Below, in pieces: positions 6,646 through 13,943 of a stretch of DNA of 14,704 nt (the first letter of the stretch is position 1; the number at the start of each line of letters is the position of its first letter). Origin of the DNA: DASSKK01 sp035690495. Its GTDB lineage: Bacteria; Actinomycetota; Actinomycetes; Propionibacteriales; Nocardioidaceae. Under the pieces are notes generated by a model. That model saw nothing but the letters and a program-made list of their open reading frames with translations. It made no database searches and had not been told where the DNA came from. Both the position numbers and the translations under genes were made by a program. The stretch spans positions 1 through 14,704 of the forward strand of contig DASSKK010000097.1 of the NCBI GenBank assembly GCA_035690495.1, written 5' to 3'.

Positions 6646-7818
6646 CTAGTGGGCCACATTCTCTTCGTCGGCGTCGTCCGCCGGCGAACCACCCATCATC
6701 GACAGCATCTCGCGTCCGCCGGTGCGGAAGAACCTCGCCAGGATCACGGCGGTGAGCACCAGCGCGGCGATGTTCAGCCAGGTGGTGTAGTCCCAGGAGA
6801 TGCCCTGCCCGACGACCCGCGCCTGTCCGTGCGGCGGCACCAGGCCGAGCCCGCCGAAGACGAGCTCCACGACGTACCCGCCGACCACGATCGTCGCGTA
6901 GAACCCGGCGAGCAGCCGCAGCATCATCGCGGTCCCGTAGTACTTCCGGTAGATGACCAGGATCGGCACGATGATCAGGTCGGCGAACAGGAACGAGACG
7001 ATCCCGCCGAAGCTGATGCCGCCGTTGTAGAGCACCGCCGCCAACGGGACGTTGCCGATGGAGCAGACGAAGCTCAGGATCGCGATGACCGGCCCGACGA
7101 CCGGGCCGACGACCGCCGCCCAGAAGGGGTGGCCGCTGAGGAACACCGTGCGCCACGACGAGTCCGGGACCCAGGCGGCCACCGCGCCGGCGATCAGCAG
7201 GCCGACGACGATGTCGCGCAGCACGGCCGCCCACTCCATCACGTAGATGTGGCTGACCGATGTGAAGCCGTCTGCGCTCAACAGCCGGGCGACGAAGCTG
7301 CCTTCGCCGCCGATCGACATGTCCATGCCCGCGTGGCCCTCCATGGAGCCGGCCAGGCCCTTGTCGGCTTGGGCGCGCGCGTCGTCGATCATCTTCTGGC
7401 GCACGAACAGCCGGAAGAACAGCGCCATCAGCACGATGATGATCGGCCCGCCGACGAACTCGGCCAGCGTGAACTGCCAGCCCAGCAGGAGCGCGATGAT
7501 GATGCCGAGCTCGATGACCAGGTTGGTGCTGGCGATCTCGAAGACGAACGCGGCAGTGAGGCTGGCGCCCTTGCGGAACAGCGAGCGGGCCAGGGCGACG
7601 GCGGCGTACGAGCACGACGAGGAGGCGATCCCGAGACCGGTGGCCTTGGCCAGCGTGGCCGGCCGTGCGTCGCCAAGCAGCCGCGAGATCGTCTCCCGGC
7701 GTACGACGGCCTGCACGATCGCCGACAGCGTGAAGCCGAGCACGAGTGACCAGGTGATCTGCCACGCCATCGAACCGGCGATCGCGAGCGCGTGCCCGAT
7801 CTCGGCGAGAATCCACAT
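6646..7818 (-). CDS. ArsP/DUF318-family permease
   Basis: This 390-residue membrane protein has about eight to ten hydrophobic segments in two related halves. Each half holds a conserved Cys-Ser motif: ASSSCSYAAVALARSLFRKG (C69) and SFVCSIGNVPLAAVLYNGG (C252). This is the Pfam ArsP_1 (PF03773) pattern. Characterised members export trivalent organoarsenicals; many others, as here, have no proven substrate. The loop between halves (159-167, MEGHAGMDM) is rich in Met and His, which could suit a soft metal, but this is inference. No ars gene or metal regulator lies nearby. ATG at 7818 lacks a clear Shine-Dalgarno sequence, so the mRNA may be processed from the upstream tRNA transcript, or Met17 could be the start. 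It is followed 9 bp later by the NIF3 gene. Confidence 0.88.
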   Translation of the reverse strand: MWILAEIGHALAIAGSMAWQITWSLVLGFTLSAIVQAVVRRETISRLLGDARPATLAKATGLGIASSSCSYAAVALARSLFRKGASLTAAFVFEIASTNLVIELGIIIALLLGWQFTLAEFVGGPIIIVLMALFFRLFVRQKMIDDARAQADKGLAGSMEGHAGMDMSIGGEGSFVARLLSADGFTSVSHIYVMEWAAVLRDIVVGLLIAGAVAAWVPDSSWRTVFLSGHPFWAAVVGPVVGPVIAILSFVCSIGNVPLAAVLYNGGISFGGIVSFLFADLIIVPILVIYRKYYGTAMMLRLLAGFYATIVVGGYVVELVFGGLGLVPPHGQARVVGQGISWDYTTWLNIAALVLTAVILARFFRTGGREMLSMMGGSPADDADEENVAH

Positions 7819-7878
7819 GCCGGAGGGGTAACCGGACCGCCACGGACCATTCGCGGGTGGGGCCGAGGTCGCGGAAGG

Positions 7879-7950
7879 TGGGCGCAGCAGGGATCGAACC
7901 TGCGACCACCTGCTTGTAAGGCAGGTGCTCTACCGCTGAGCTATACGCCC
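7879..7950 (-). tRNA. tRNA-Val(TAC)
   Basis: The minus strand folds as a 72-nt cloverleaf. The acceptor stem is GGGCGTA with TGCGCCC, with an A discriminator. The D-arm is GCTC-AGCGGTA-GAGC, the anticodon arm CCTGC-CTTACAA-GCAGG with anticodon TAC, the variable loop TGGTC, and the T-arm GCAGG-TTCGATC-CCTGC. The 3' CCA is not encoded. Anticodon TAC reads GUA and related Val codons. It lies 60 bp upstream of the permease gene on the same strand. Confidence 0.97.
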
Positions 7951-7961
7951 TCGAGCGGGCA

Positions 7962-7990
7962 AGCGTACGGCCGCTGGCGTCTCGGGTCAC
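7962..7990 (-). promoter_or_regulatory. Probable promoter of tRNA-Val
   Basis: Minus-strand -35-like GTGACC (7990-7985) and -10 TACGCT (7967-7962) are separated by 17 bp. Transcription would begin near 7955, leaving a leader of about five bases before the mature tRNA end at 7950. The promoter is interleaved with a 12-bp inverted repeat. Confidence 0.45.
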
Positions 7991-8001
7991 CAGCGGCCGT
8001 A
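7966..8001. repeat. Inverted repeat (12-bp arms) between ahpE and tRNA-Val
   Basis: TACGGCCGCTGG (7966-7977) and CCAGCGGCCGTA (7990-8001) are perfect complements around a 12-nt loop. As RNA on the minus strand it would be a strong GC-rich hairpin, so it may terminate the peroxiredoxin operon, whose stop lies 125 bp upstream. There is no U-tract. It overlaps the predicted tRNA promoter, so an operator role is also possible. Confidence 0.5.
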
Positions 8002-8125
8002 GCGGTGACCATTCAACTACCAAGCACGGGCCGCTGTCATCCGAATCCTGAGAATTCCGGGATTTCTTTACCGCTTGCTCAGCTCGCGCAACGTCGGGCC
8101 TGCGACATAGCCGGACGAACCCGGA

Positions 8126-8599
8126 CTACCCCGACTCGGCCGCGAGCTTCGCCAGGATCTCGGCCTGCTCGCCGAGGTCCCGCGCCTCGGACATCTGGTT
8201 GTGCACCGACCAGCGCAGCACACCGTCCCGGTCGACGATGAAGGTCGAGCGCCGCGCACAGCCGTGCTCCTCGTCGAACACGTCGTAGGCCCGCGCCACC
8301 TCGCCGTGCGGCCAGAAGTCGGAGAGCAGCGGGAACTCCAGCCGGTCCGCGTCGGCGAACGCACGTAGGGTGAACATCGGGTCGCACGAGATCGCGAGCA
8401 GCTGGACCTCGGCGGACTCGAAGCGGGGCAGCGAGTCGCGGACCTCCCAGAGCTCGCCGGTGCAGACCCGGCTGAACGCGTAGGGGTAGAACATCAGCAC
8501 GGCTGCCTTCCGGCCGCGCAGCGACGCGAGCTCGACGAGCTGGCCGTGCTGGTCGCGCAGCGCGAACCCGGGCGCCTCGGAGCCTGTCTCCAGTGTCAT
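8126..8599 (-). CDS. ahpE: AhpE-type peroxiredoxin
   Basis: This 157-residue thioredoxin-fold peroxidase reduces hydroperoxides through a peroxidatic cysteine. The site is YPYAFSRVCTGEL with Pro39, Ser43 and Cys46, so Ser takes the place of the usual Thr (PxxxT/SxxC). Arg117 (RRSTFIVDRDG) is the second catalytic element. FPLLSDFWPHGEVARAYDVF is close to M. tuberculosis AhpE (FPLLSDFWPHGAVSQAYGVF from memory). Two further cysteines, C72 (ISCDP) and C114 (HGCARR), could act as resolving residues; M. tuberculosis AhpE works as a one-cysteine enzyme. The start is ATG at 8599 with GAGGGAGA before it; the longer frame upstream runs into the acyl-CoA synthetase gene. It is the last gene of an apparent operon, 10 bp after the ligase stop. 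Confidence 0.93.
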   Translation of the reverse strand: MTLETGSEAPGFALRDQHGQLVELASLRGRKAAVLMFYPYAFSRVCTGELWEVRDSLPRFESAEVQLLAISCDPMFTLRAFADADRLEFPLLSDFWPHGEVARAYDVFDEEHGCARRSTFIVDRDGVLRWSVHNQMSEARDLGEQAEILAKLAAESG

Positions 8600-8609
8600 C
8601 GGTTCTCCC

Positions 8610-10256
8610 TCAGCTCTCGTCGGCCAGCTCCGTCTTGACCACCTTCCCGGTCGCGTTCCGCGGCAGCTCATCGACGAAGACGATCTCCCGCGGCACCTTG
8701 AACCGGGCAAGGTTCGCCTTCACATGATCCTTGAGGTCGTCCTCGCTGGCCGCACCGGGGCCGGTGAGTACGACGAAGGCGCGCAGCCGGGCACCGAAGT
8801 CCTCGTCCTCGACGCCGATCGCGGCGGCCTCGACCACCGCATCATGGCGGGTCAGACAGTCCTCGACCTCCTTGGGGAAGACGTTCTCGCCGCCGGAGAC
8901 GATCATCTCGTCCTCACGGCCCTCGACGAACAGCCGGCCCGCCTCGTCGAACCGGCCTCTGTCCCCGGACGACATCAACCCGTCCACGACGTCCTTGTGG
9001 CCGCCTCCGGTGTAGCCCTCGAAGAGGATGCCGTTGCCCACGAAGATCCGGCCGGACTGCCCCGGCGGCAGCTCGTGGCCCTCGTCGTCGAGGATCTTCA
9101 CCACGGTCTGATGCGGTGTGCGCCCCGCCGTGCCGGGCGCCTCGCGCAGGTCGGCGGGATCGGCGATCGTCGCATAGGCGACCTCGGTGGAGCCGTAGAC
9201 GTTGTAGAGGTGGTCGCCGTACTGGTCCATCCACTGCACGCCGAGGTCACCGGGGAGCGCGGAGCCCGAGGCCGCGACGACCTCGACGCGGGACAGGTCG
9301 AAGGAGTCGAGAGTCGCCTGCGGCAGCTGCAGGATGCGCTGCAGCATCACCGGGATCACCACCAGCGAGTCACAGCGCTGCTCGCTCAGCGTCCGCAGGC
9401 ATTGCTCGGGGTCGAAGCGGCGGCGCACTACGACCGTCGAGCCGAGCAGCATCGACAGTCCCCAGTGCGCCCACCCCCAGGTGTGGAACAGCGGCGCCGC
9501 GACATGCGTGCGCCAGCCTGCCCTCAGCGGCAGCCGGGACAGCAGCGCGACGCCGGCGCTGATGCCGGCCTCCGCGCGGGGCGCACCCTTGGGGGTGCCC
9601 GTCGTGCCGGAGGTCAGGATCACCACGCGGCTGGAGCGGTCCGGCGGCTGGAGGTCCTCGCTCGATCTCGAGCCCGCCATCGACTCGAGGGTGTCCTCGG
9701 CGGGCTGCGGCGAGTCGCACCAGGCCAGCAGCCGGTCGGGAACGTCGGACCCGGAGAGCAGGTCGGCGAACTCCTCGTCGTGCACCACGATCCGGGGCCG
9801 CTCGCGTTCGAGCACCTCGGCCAGCTGCGGTCCGGCGAACGCGGTGTTCAGGTAGAGCACATCCGCGCCGAGCTTGGCGGCGCCGAGACTCGCGTCGACG
9901 AAGCCGCGATGGTTGCGGCACAGGATCGCCACCCCGTCCCCGGCTGCGACCCCGCGGTCGCGCAGCCCGTCGGCCACCGCGTTGCTGCGTGCGTGGATCT
10001 CGGCGAAGGTGAGCTCGCCGAGCTCGTCGACCAGGCCGGACCGGTCGGGGTTGAGCAGCGCCTGCGCGGTGAACCCGCCGGCCGGGCCGGTGCCCCACCG
10101 GGCAAGGGTGAGCGCGGTGCGGGCGAGCGCAGCCGGGGAGTACGGCGTGAGCACGCCGGATCGCGCGAGCACGCGGAACACGGTCAGCTGGTGGCCGACG
10201 AGGCCGGCCGCCTTCGCGGCGATCGTGGTCGCCGTGGTCGTCCCGAGCGAGGTCAT
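8610..10256 (-). CDS. Acyl-CoA synthetase / AMP-dependent ligase (FadD-like)
   Basis: The protein has 548 residues in the adenylate-forming (ANL) superfamily. Core motifs are LTSGTTGTPKGA (phosphate loop, 215-225), LFHTWGWAHWG, YGSTEVAYA (354-362), SSGDRGRFDEAGRLFVEGRE with Asp432 and R447, and the C-terminal NATGKVVK with catalytic Lys538. The enzyme should activate a carboxylic acid with ATP and transfer it to CoA. The N-terminus resembles long-chain FadD2/FadD12-type proteins of mycobacteria, but the substrate cannot be read from sequence. The ATG at 10256 has only a weak ribosome site and lies 14 bp after the DUF3052 stop. The next gene, ahpE, starts 10 bp after its stop. From memory, M. 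tuberculosis lacks a ligase at this point, so it seems an addition to the locus. Confidence 0.9.
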   Translation of the reverse strand: MTSLGTTTATTIAAKAAGLVGHQLTVFRVLARSGVLTPYSPAALARTALTLARWGTGPAGGFTAQALLNPDRSGLVDELGELTFAEIHARSNAVADGLRDRGVAAGDGVAILCRNHRGFVDASLGAAKLGADVLYLNTAFAGPQLAEVLERERPRIVVHDEEFADLLSGSDVPDRLLAWCDSPQPAEDTLESMAGSRSSEDLQPPDRSSRVVILTSGTTGTPKGAPRAEAGISAGVALLSRLPLRAGWRTHVAAPLFHTWGWAHWGLSMLLGSTVVVRRRFDPEQCLRTLSEQRCDSLVVIPVMLQRILQLPQATLDSFDLSRVEVVAASGSALPGDLGVQWMDQYGDHLYNVYGSTEVAYATIADPADLREAPGTAGRTPHQTVVKILDDEGHELPPGQSGRIFVGNGILFEGYTGGGHKDVVDGLMSSGDRGRFDEAGRLFVEGREDEMIVSGGENVFPKEVEDCLTRHDAVVEAAAIGVEDEDFGARLRAFVVLTGPGAASEDDLKDHVKANLARFKVPREIVFVDELPRNATGKVVKTELADES

Positions 10257-10270
10257 GACAGGTCCGTGGG

Positions 10271-10801
10271 TCAGTGAGGCGTCTTAGGGGCCACCAGGCG
10301 GGTCGCGGTCCAGTCCTTGCTCACCATCGCGGTGCTCGTCGTCGACAGCCCGGCGATGGGCGCCGCCTCCGCGACGTCGGCGGGATCCACGGCGTTGGCG
10401 TGCCCGACCTTGGGGGTGAGCAGCCAGATCACCCCGCCGCCCACCAGGTCGGTCAGGGAGTCTACGAGCGCATCGACCAGGTCGCCGTCGTCGTCGCGCC
10501 ACCACAGGATCACGGCGTCGACGACGTTGCCGTAGTCGCCGTCGACCATGTCGGCGTCGATCGCGTCCTCGATCTCCACGCGCAGGCCGTCGTCGACGTC
10601 CTCGTCCCAGCCCAGCTCCTGGACCACCGTGCCGGCCTGGAACCCCAGCCGGTCACCGGCGGACTTGGTGGCGGTTCCCTCCTGGCCCCGCGGTGCTGTC
10701 TCCCGCCCCGCTGGCGCATCCTCCCGCCGCCCCGCTGGCGCATCCTCCGGCCGCCCCACTGGCGTATCCTCCCGCCGCCCCGCCCCCGAGGTCGCGCTCA
10801 C
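10271..10801 (-). CDS. DUF3052 family protein (Rv2239c-like)
   Basis: The 176-residue product has a variable N-terminal linker (residues 5-50) and then the conserved DUF3052 core. This begins SAGDRLGFQAGTVVQELGWD, followed by the acidic DEDVDDGLRVEIEDAIDADM, GNVVDAVILWWRDDDGDLVD, LTDLVGGGVIWLLTPKVG and VSKDWTATRLVAPK. The family is uncharacterised and lies next to aceE and ahpE in many actinobacteria. The start chosen is GTG at 10801, because GGAGG lies 6 nt ahead and MSAT fits relatives. ATGs at 10819 and 10828 lack such a site. The linker contains repeated REDAPAG-type octapeptides from a 24-bp tandem repeat. It heads the operon with the acyl-CoA synthetase and ahpE, and is divergent from aceE. 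Confidence 0.88.
   Translation of the reverse strand: MSATSGAGRREDTPVGRPEDAPAGRREDAPAGRETAPRGQEGTATKSAGDRLGFQAGTVVQELGWDEDVDDGLRVEIEDAIDADMVDGDYGNVVDAVILWWRDDDGDLVDALVDSLTDLVGGGVIWLLTPKVGHANAVDPADVAEAAPIAGLSTTSTAMVSKDWTATRLVAPKTPH
10705..10776. repeat. 24-bp tandem repeat, three units, inside the DUF3052 gene
   Basis: Units at 10705-10728, 10729-10752 and 10753-10776 each start GCCCC(G/A)CTGGCG and differ at only a few positions; a partial unit follows. In the minus-strand frame each encodes eight residues of the pattern G-R-x-E-D-x-P-x. The repeat length is a multiple of three, so copy-number change would keep the frame. Confidence 0.85.
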
Positions 10802-11089
10802 CTGACTCCTCCAATACATGTCCGTCATCCGATGTCTCTTCGTTCCCGGCAACGCCGAGACCTGCCGTGCCCTGGGCGTAGTCCACCCGACTTGTTCCCT
10901 TCGCGCAAGGCTTCCACACCCGAGCCCCCTGGTCTCTACCGGCGGGTAAATTCCGTGCGCGGCTCGCGCGTGACACCATGAAAGGGACAGGTTCCTCGCG
11001 ATCCGAGGCGGCCTGAACCGAACAAGCCAGCGCAGTCGGCACGGTTGACACAGCCGACACCTGAACGTGCGTGTGAGAGCAGAGGAAAA
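10802..11089. other. Divergent intergenic region between DUF3052 and aceE
   Basis: This 288-bp non-coding stretch must hold promoters for both the DUF3052-ligase-ahpE operon and aceE. It contains a plus-strand TTGACA (11045-11050) without a good -10 after it. This sits inside an inverted repeat, GTCGGC (11035-11040) with GCCGAC (11053-11058). A smaller CCTCG/CGAGG repeat lies at 10994-11008. TAAATT (10947-10952) fits a -10 but has no -35. No promoter can be assigned firmly. Confidence 0.4.
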
Positions 11090-13882
11090 GTGGCGAACCC
11101 ATCCGAGCGTCCCCAGCGGCCAGCACCGGCAGTCATCCACGAGGGACTGCCCACCCAGCTCCCGGACATCGACCCGGACGAGACCCTCGAGTGGCTGGAC
11201 TCGTTCGAGGGGCTGATCAACGAAAGCGGACGCGACCGGGCGCGCTACGTGATGCTCAGACTGCTCGAACGGGCCCGGGAGAAGCAGGTCGGGGTTCCGG
11301 CGCTGCGCAGCACCGACTACATCAACACGATCACCCCAGACCGCGAGCCGTGGTTCCCCGGCGACGAGGACATCGAACGCCGCATCCGCGCGTTCATCCG
11401 CTGGAACGCCGCGGTGATGGTCTCGGCCGCCAACCGCAAGGGACTCGAGGTCGGCGGACACATCGCCACCTACCAGTCCGCCGCCTCGCTGTACGAGGTC
11501 GGCTTCAACCACTTCTTCCGCGGCAAGGACCACCCCGGCGGCGGCGACCAGATCTACTTCCAGGGCCACGCCTCCCCGGGCATCTACGCGCGCGCGTTCC
11601 TCGAGGGCCGGCTCGGCGAGGAGAAGCTCGCCCACTTCCGCCAGGAGGTGCAGCACGGCGTGGGCCAGGGGCTGCCGTCCTACCCGCACCCGCGGCTGAT
11701 GTCGGACTTCTGGGAGTTCCCGACCGTGTCGATGGGGCTGACCGCGGTCAACGCGATCTATCAGGCCAGGTTCAACCGCTACCTGTCCCACCGGGGCATC
11801 AAGGACACCTCGCAGCAGCACGTGTGGGCCTTCCTCGGCGACGGCGAGATGGGCGAGCCCGAGTCCCTGGGTGCGATCGGCGTGGCCGCCCGTGAGGAGC
11901 TGGACAACCTCACGTTCGTCATCAACTGCAACCTGCAGCAGCTCGACGGTCCCGTGCGCGGCAACGGCAAGATCATCCAGGAGCTCGAGTCGTTCTTCCG
12001 CGGCGCCGGCTGGAACGTCATCAAGGTCGTGTGGGGCCGGGAGTGGGACGACCTGCTCGCCCGCGATGTGGACGGCGTACTCGTCAACCAGATGAACAGC
12101 ACCCCCGACGGGCAGTTCCAGACCTACTCGGTCGAGTCCGGGGACTACATCCGCGAGCACTTCTTCGGCACCGACCCGCGACTGCGGGCGATGGTCGAGC
12201 ACATGAGCGACAACCAGATCCGCAAGCTGCCGCGCGGCGGCCACGACTACCGCAAGGTGTACGCCGCGTTCGACGCGGCCACCAAGCACGCCGGCCAGCC
12301 GACAGTGATCCTGGCCAAGACCATCAAGGGCTGGACGATCGAGGCGCTGGAGGGCCGCAACGCGACCCACCAGATGAAGAAGCTGACCAAGGACGACCTG
12401 AAGAAGTTCCGCGACCGGCTCTACCTGCCGATCAGCGACAAGCAGATCGACGGCGCGGAGGTCGCCCCGTTCTTCCACCCGGGCGAGGACTCCCCCGAGA
12501 TCCAGTACATGCTCGAACGGCGACGCCAGCTCGGCGGGCCGTCGCCCCGGCGGGTGATCCGGGCCAAGCCGATCACGCTGCCCGGCGACAAGATGTACGA
12601 CGAGCTCAAGCAGGGCTCCGGCAAGCAGGCCGTGGCGACCACGATGGCGCTGGTGCGGCTGCTGCGCGACCTGGTCAAGGACAAGGAGATCGGCCACCGC
12701 ATCGTGCCGATCGCCCCGGACGAGTACCGCACGTTCGGGATGGACTCGATGTTCCCGACCGCGAAGGTCTACAGCCCGCACGGCCAGACCTACGAGTCGG
12801 TGGATCGCAAGCTGCTGCTCTCCTACAAGGAGTCCGCCCAGGGCCAGCTGCTGCACGAGGGCATCTCCGAGGCCGGCGCGATGGGCTCGACGATCGCCGC
12901 GGGCTCGTCGTACTCCACCCACGGCGAGCCGATGATCCCGTTCTACATCTTCTACTCGATGTTCGGGTTCCAGCGCACCGGCGACTTCATCTGGGCGATG
13001 GCCGACCAGCTCGCCCGCGGGTTCCTGATCGGCGCCACCGCCGGGCGCACCACGCTGACCGGCGAGGGACTCCAGCACGCCGACGGCCACTCGCCGCTGC
13101 TGGCGGTGACCAACCCTGCAGCGGTGCACTACGACCCGGCGATGGCCTACGAGATCAGCTACATCGTGCAGGACGGGCTGCGGCGGATGTACTCCCCCAG
13201 CGACGAGCACCCGTACGGCGAGGACGTGTTCTACTACCTCACCGTCTACAACGAGCCGATGGTCCAGCCGAAGCAGCCGGACGACCTCGACGTGGAGGGG
13301 CTGCTGCGCGGCATCTACCACTTCGCGGTGCCGCCGGAGATTGAAGGCGACGACCATTCGTCCAACCCGCCGCGCGTGCAGCTGCTCGCCTCCGGCGTGG
13401 GCTTCCCGTGGATCACCGAGGCGCAGCGGCTGCTCGCCGAGGAGTGGGGTGTCGCGGCGGACGTCTGGTCGGTGACCTCGTGGAACGAGCTGGCCCGCGA
13501 CGCCGACGCGGCCGAGGAATGGAACCTGCTCCACCCCTCCGAGCCGGCGCGCACGCCGTACGTCACCGACAAGCTCAAGGAGGCCGAGGGGCCGTTCGTG
13601 GCGGTCAGCGACTTCATGCGCGCGGTGCCCAACCAGATCGCCAAGTGGGTGCCGGGCGACTACCACACGCTCGGCACGGACGGGTTCGGGTTCGCCGACA
13701 CCCGGCCGGCCGCTCGGCGGTTCTTCCACGTCGACGCCCAGTGCGTGGTCGTGCAGGCGCTCGCGGCGCTCGCTGCCCGCGGCGAGGTGAAGCCGGAGAC
13801 CGTGCAGGAGGCGTTCGACAAGTACCGCATCGACGACCCGACCGCGGCGTCCGGCGTCGCCCAGGAGGGCGGCGACGCCTAA
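11090..13882 (+). CDS. aceE: Pyruvate dehydrogenase E1 component, homodimeric (AceE)
   Basis: The 930-residue protein is the thiamine-diphosphate-dependent E1 that decarboxylates pyruvate and acetylates the lipoyl groups of E2. The ThDP/Mg motif is GDGEMGE at 250-256 through NCN at 279-281. Other family landmarks are GGHIATYQSAASLYEVGFNH, YFQGHASPGIYARAFLEGR, LDGPVRGNGKIIQELE, RTFGMDSMFPTAKVY and the C-terminal FHVDAQCVVVQALAALA. Length is near that of mycobacterial AceE. I chose GTG at 11090, with AGAGGAAAA just before it (spacing a little short). A TTG 15 codons upstream at 11045 lacks a site and coincides with TTGACA. The E2 and E3 genes are not nearby, as is usual in actinobacteria. It converges on the DUF998 gene. 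Confidence 0.97.
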   Translation: MANPSERPQRPAPAVIHEGLPTQLPDIDPDETLEWLDSFEGLINESGRDRARYVMLRLLERAREKQVGVPALRSTDYINTITPDREPWFPGDEDIERRIRAFIRWNAAVMVSAANRKGLEVGGHIATYQSAASLYEVGFNHFFRGKDHPGGGDQIYFQGHASPGIYARAFLEGRLGEEKLAHFRQEVQHGVGQGLPSYPHPRLMSDFWEFPTVSMGLTAVNAIYQARFNRYLSHRGIKDTSQQHVWAFLGDGEMGEPESLGAIGVAAREELDNLTFVINCNLQQLDGPVRGNGKIIQELESFFRGAGWNVIKVVWGREWDDLLARDVDGVLVNQMNSTPDGQFQTYSVESGDYIREHFFGTDPRLRAMVEHMSDNQIRKLPRGGHDYRKVYAAFDAATKHAGQPTVILAKTIKGWTIEALEGRNATHQMKKLTKDDLKKFRDRLYLPISDKQIDGAEVAPFFHPGEDSPEIQYMLERRRQLGGPSPRRVIRAKPITLPGDKMYDELKQGSGKQAVATTMALVRLLRDLVKDKEIGHRIVPIAPDEYRTFGMDSMFPTAKVYSPHGQTYESVDRKLLLSYKESAQGQLLHEGISEAGAMGSTIAAGSSYSTHGEPMIPFYIFYSMFGFQRTGDFIWAMADQLARGFLIGATAGRTTLTGEGLQHADGHSPLLAVTNPAAVHYDPAMAYEISYIVQDGLRRMYSPSDEHPYGEDVFYYLTVYNEPMVQPKQPDDLDVEGLLRGIYHFAVPPEIEGDDHSSNPPRVQLLASGVGFPWITEAQRLLAEEWGVAADVWSVTSWNELARDADAAEEWNLLHPSEPARTPYVTDKLKEAEGPFVAVSDFMRAVPNQIAKWVPGDYHTLGTDGFGFADTRPAARRFFHVDAQCVVVQALAALAARGEVKPETVQEAFDKYRIDDPTAASGVAQEGGDA

Positions 13883-13943
13883 CCCCGATTCGTCCGCACA
13901 ATTGCGTCCGTTTCACACAGGGCGGGCGCGGACGAATCGGGGT
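13882..13943. terminator. Probable bidirectional terminator (16-bp perfect inverted repeat)
   Basis: ACCCCGATTCGTCCGC (13882-13897) is perfectly complementary to 13928-13943, with a 30-nt loop. The arms begin at the last base of the aceE TAA and end at the last base of the DUF998 TGA (minus strand), filling the whole gap between converging genes. No U-tract is present on either side, so it would work as a GC-rich, non-canonical terminator. Confidence 0.6.

Noticed and set aside
6122..8023. A 633-codon minus-strand frame running through the tRNA, permease and NIF3 genes
   Set aside because: Its product is Arg-, Gly- and Pro-rich without domains, and it reads through a tRNA. The permease and NIF3 frames show clear family motifs.
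8042..8070. Weak hairpin (AATCC with GGATT) downstream of ahpE as its terminator
   Set aside because: The stem is only five base pairs, and the flanking T residues are on the wrong side for minus-strand transcription.
11045..11073. TTGACA box upstream of aceE as a SigA promoter
   Set aside because: No acceptable -10 hexamer lies 16-19 bp downstream (the best is GC-rich), so the box alone was not called.
10271..13729. A very long minus-strand open frame covering almost all of aceE
   Set aside because: It is the antisense shadow of aceE, as is common in GC-rich DNA. Only its last 176 codons, with a good ribosome site at 10801, match a known family (DUF3052).
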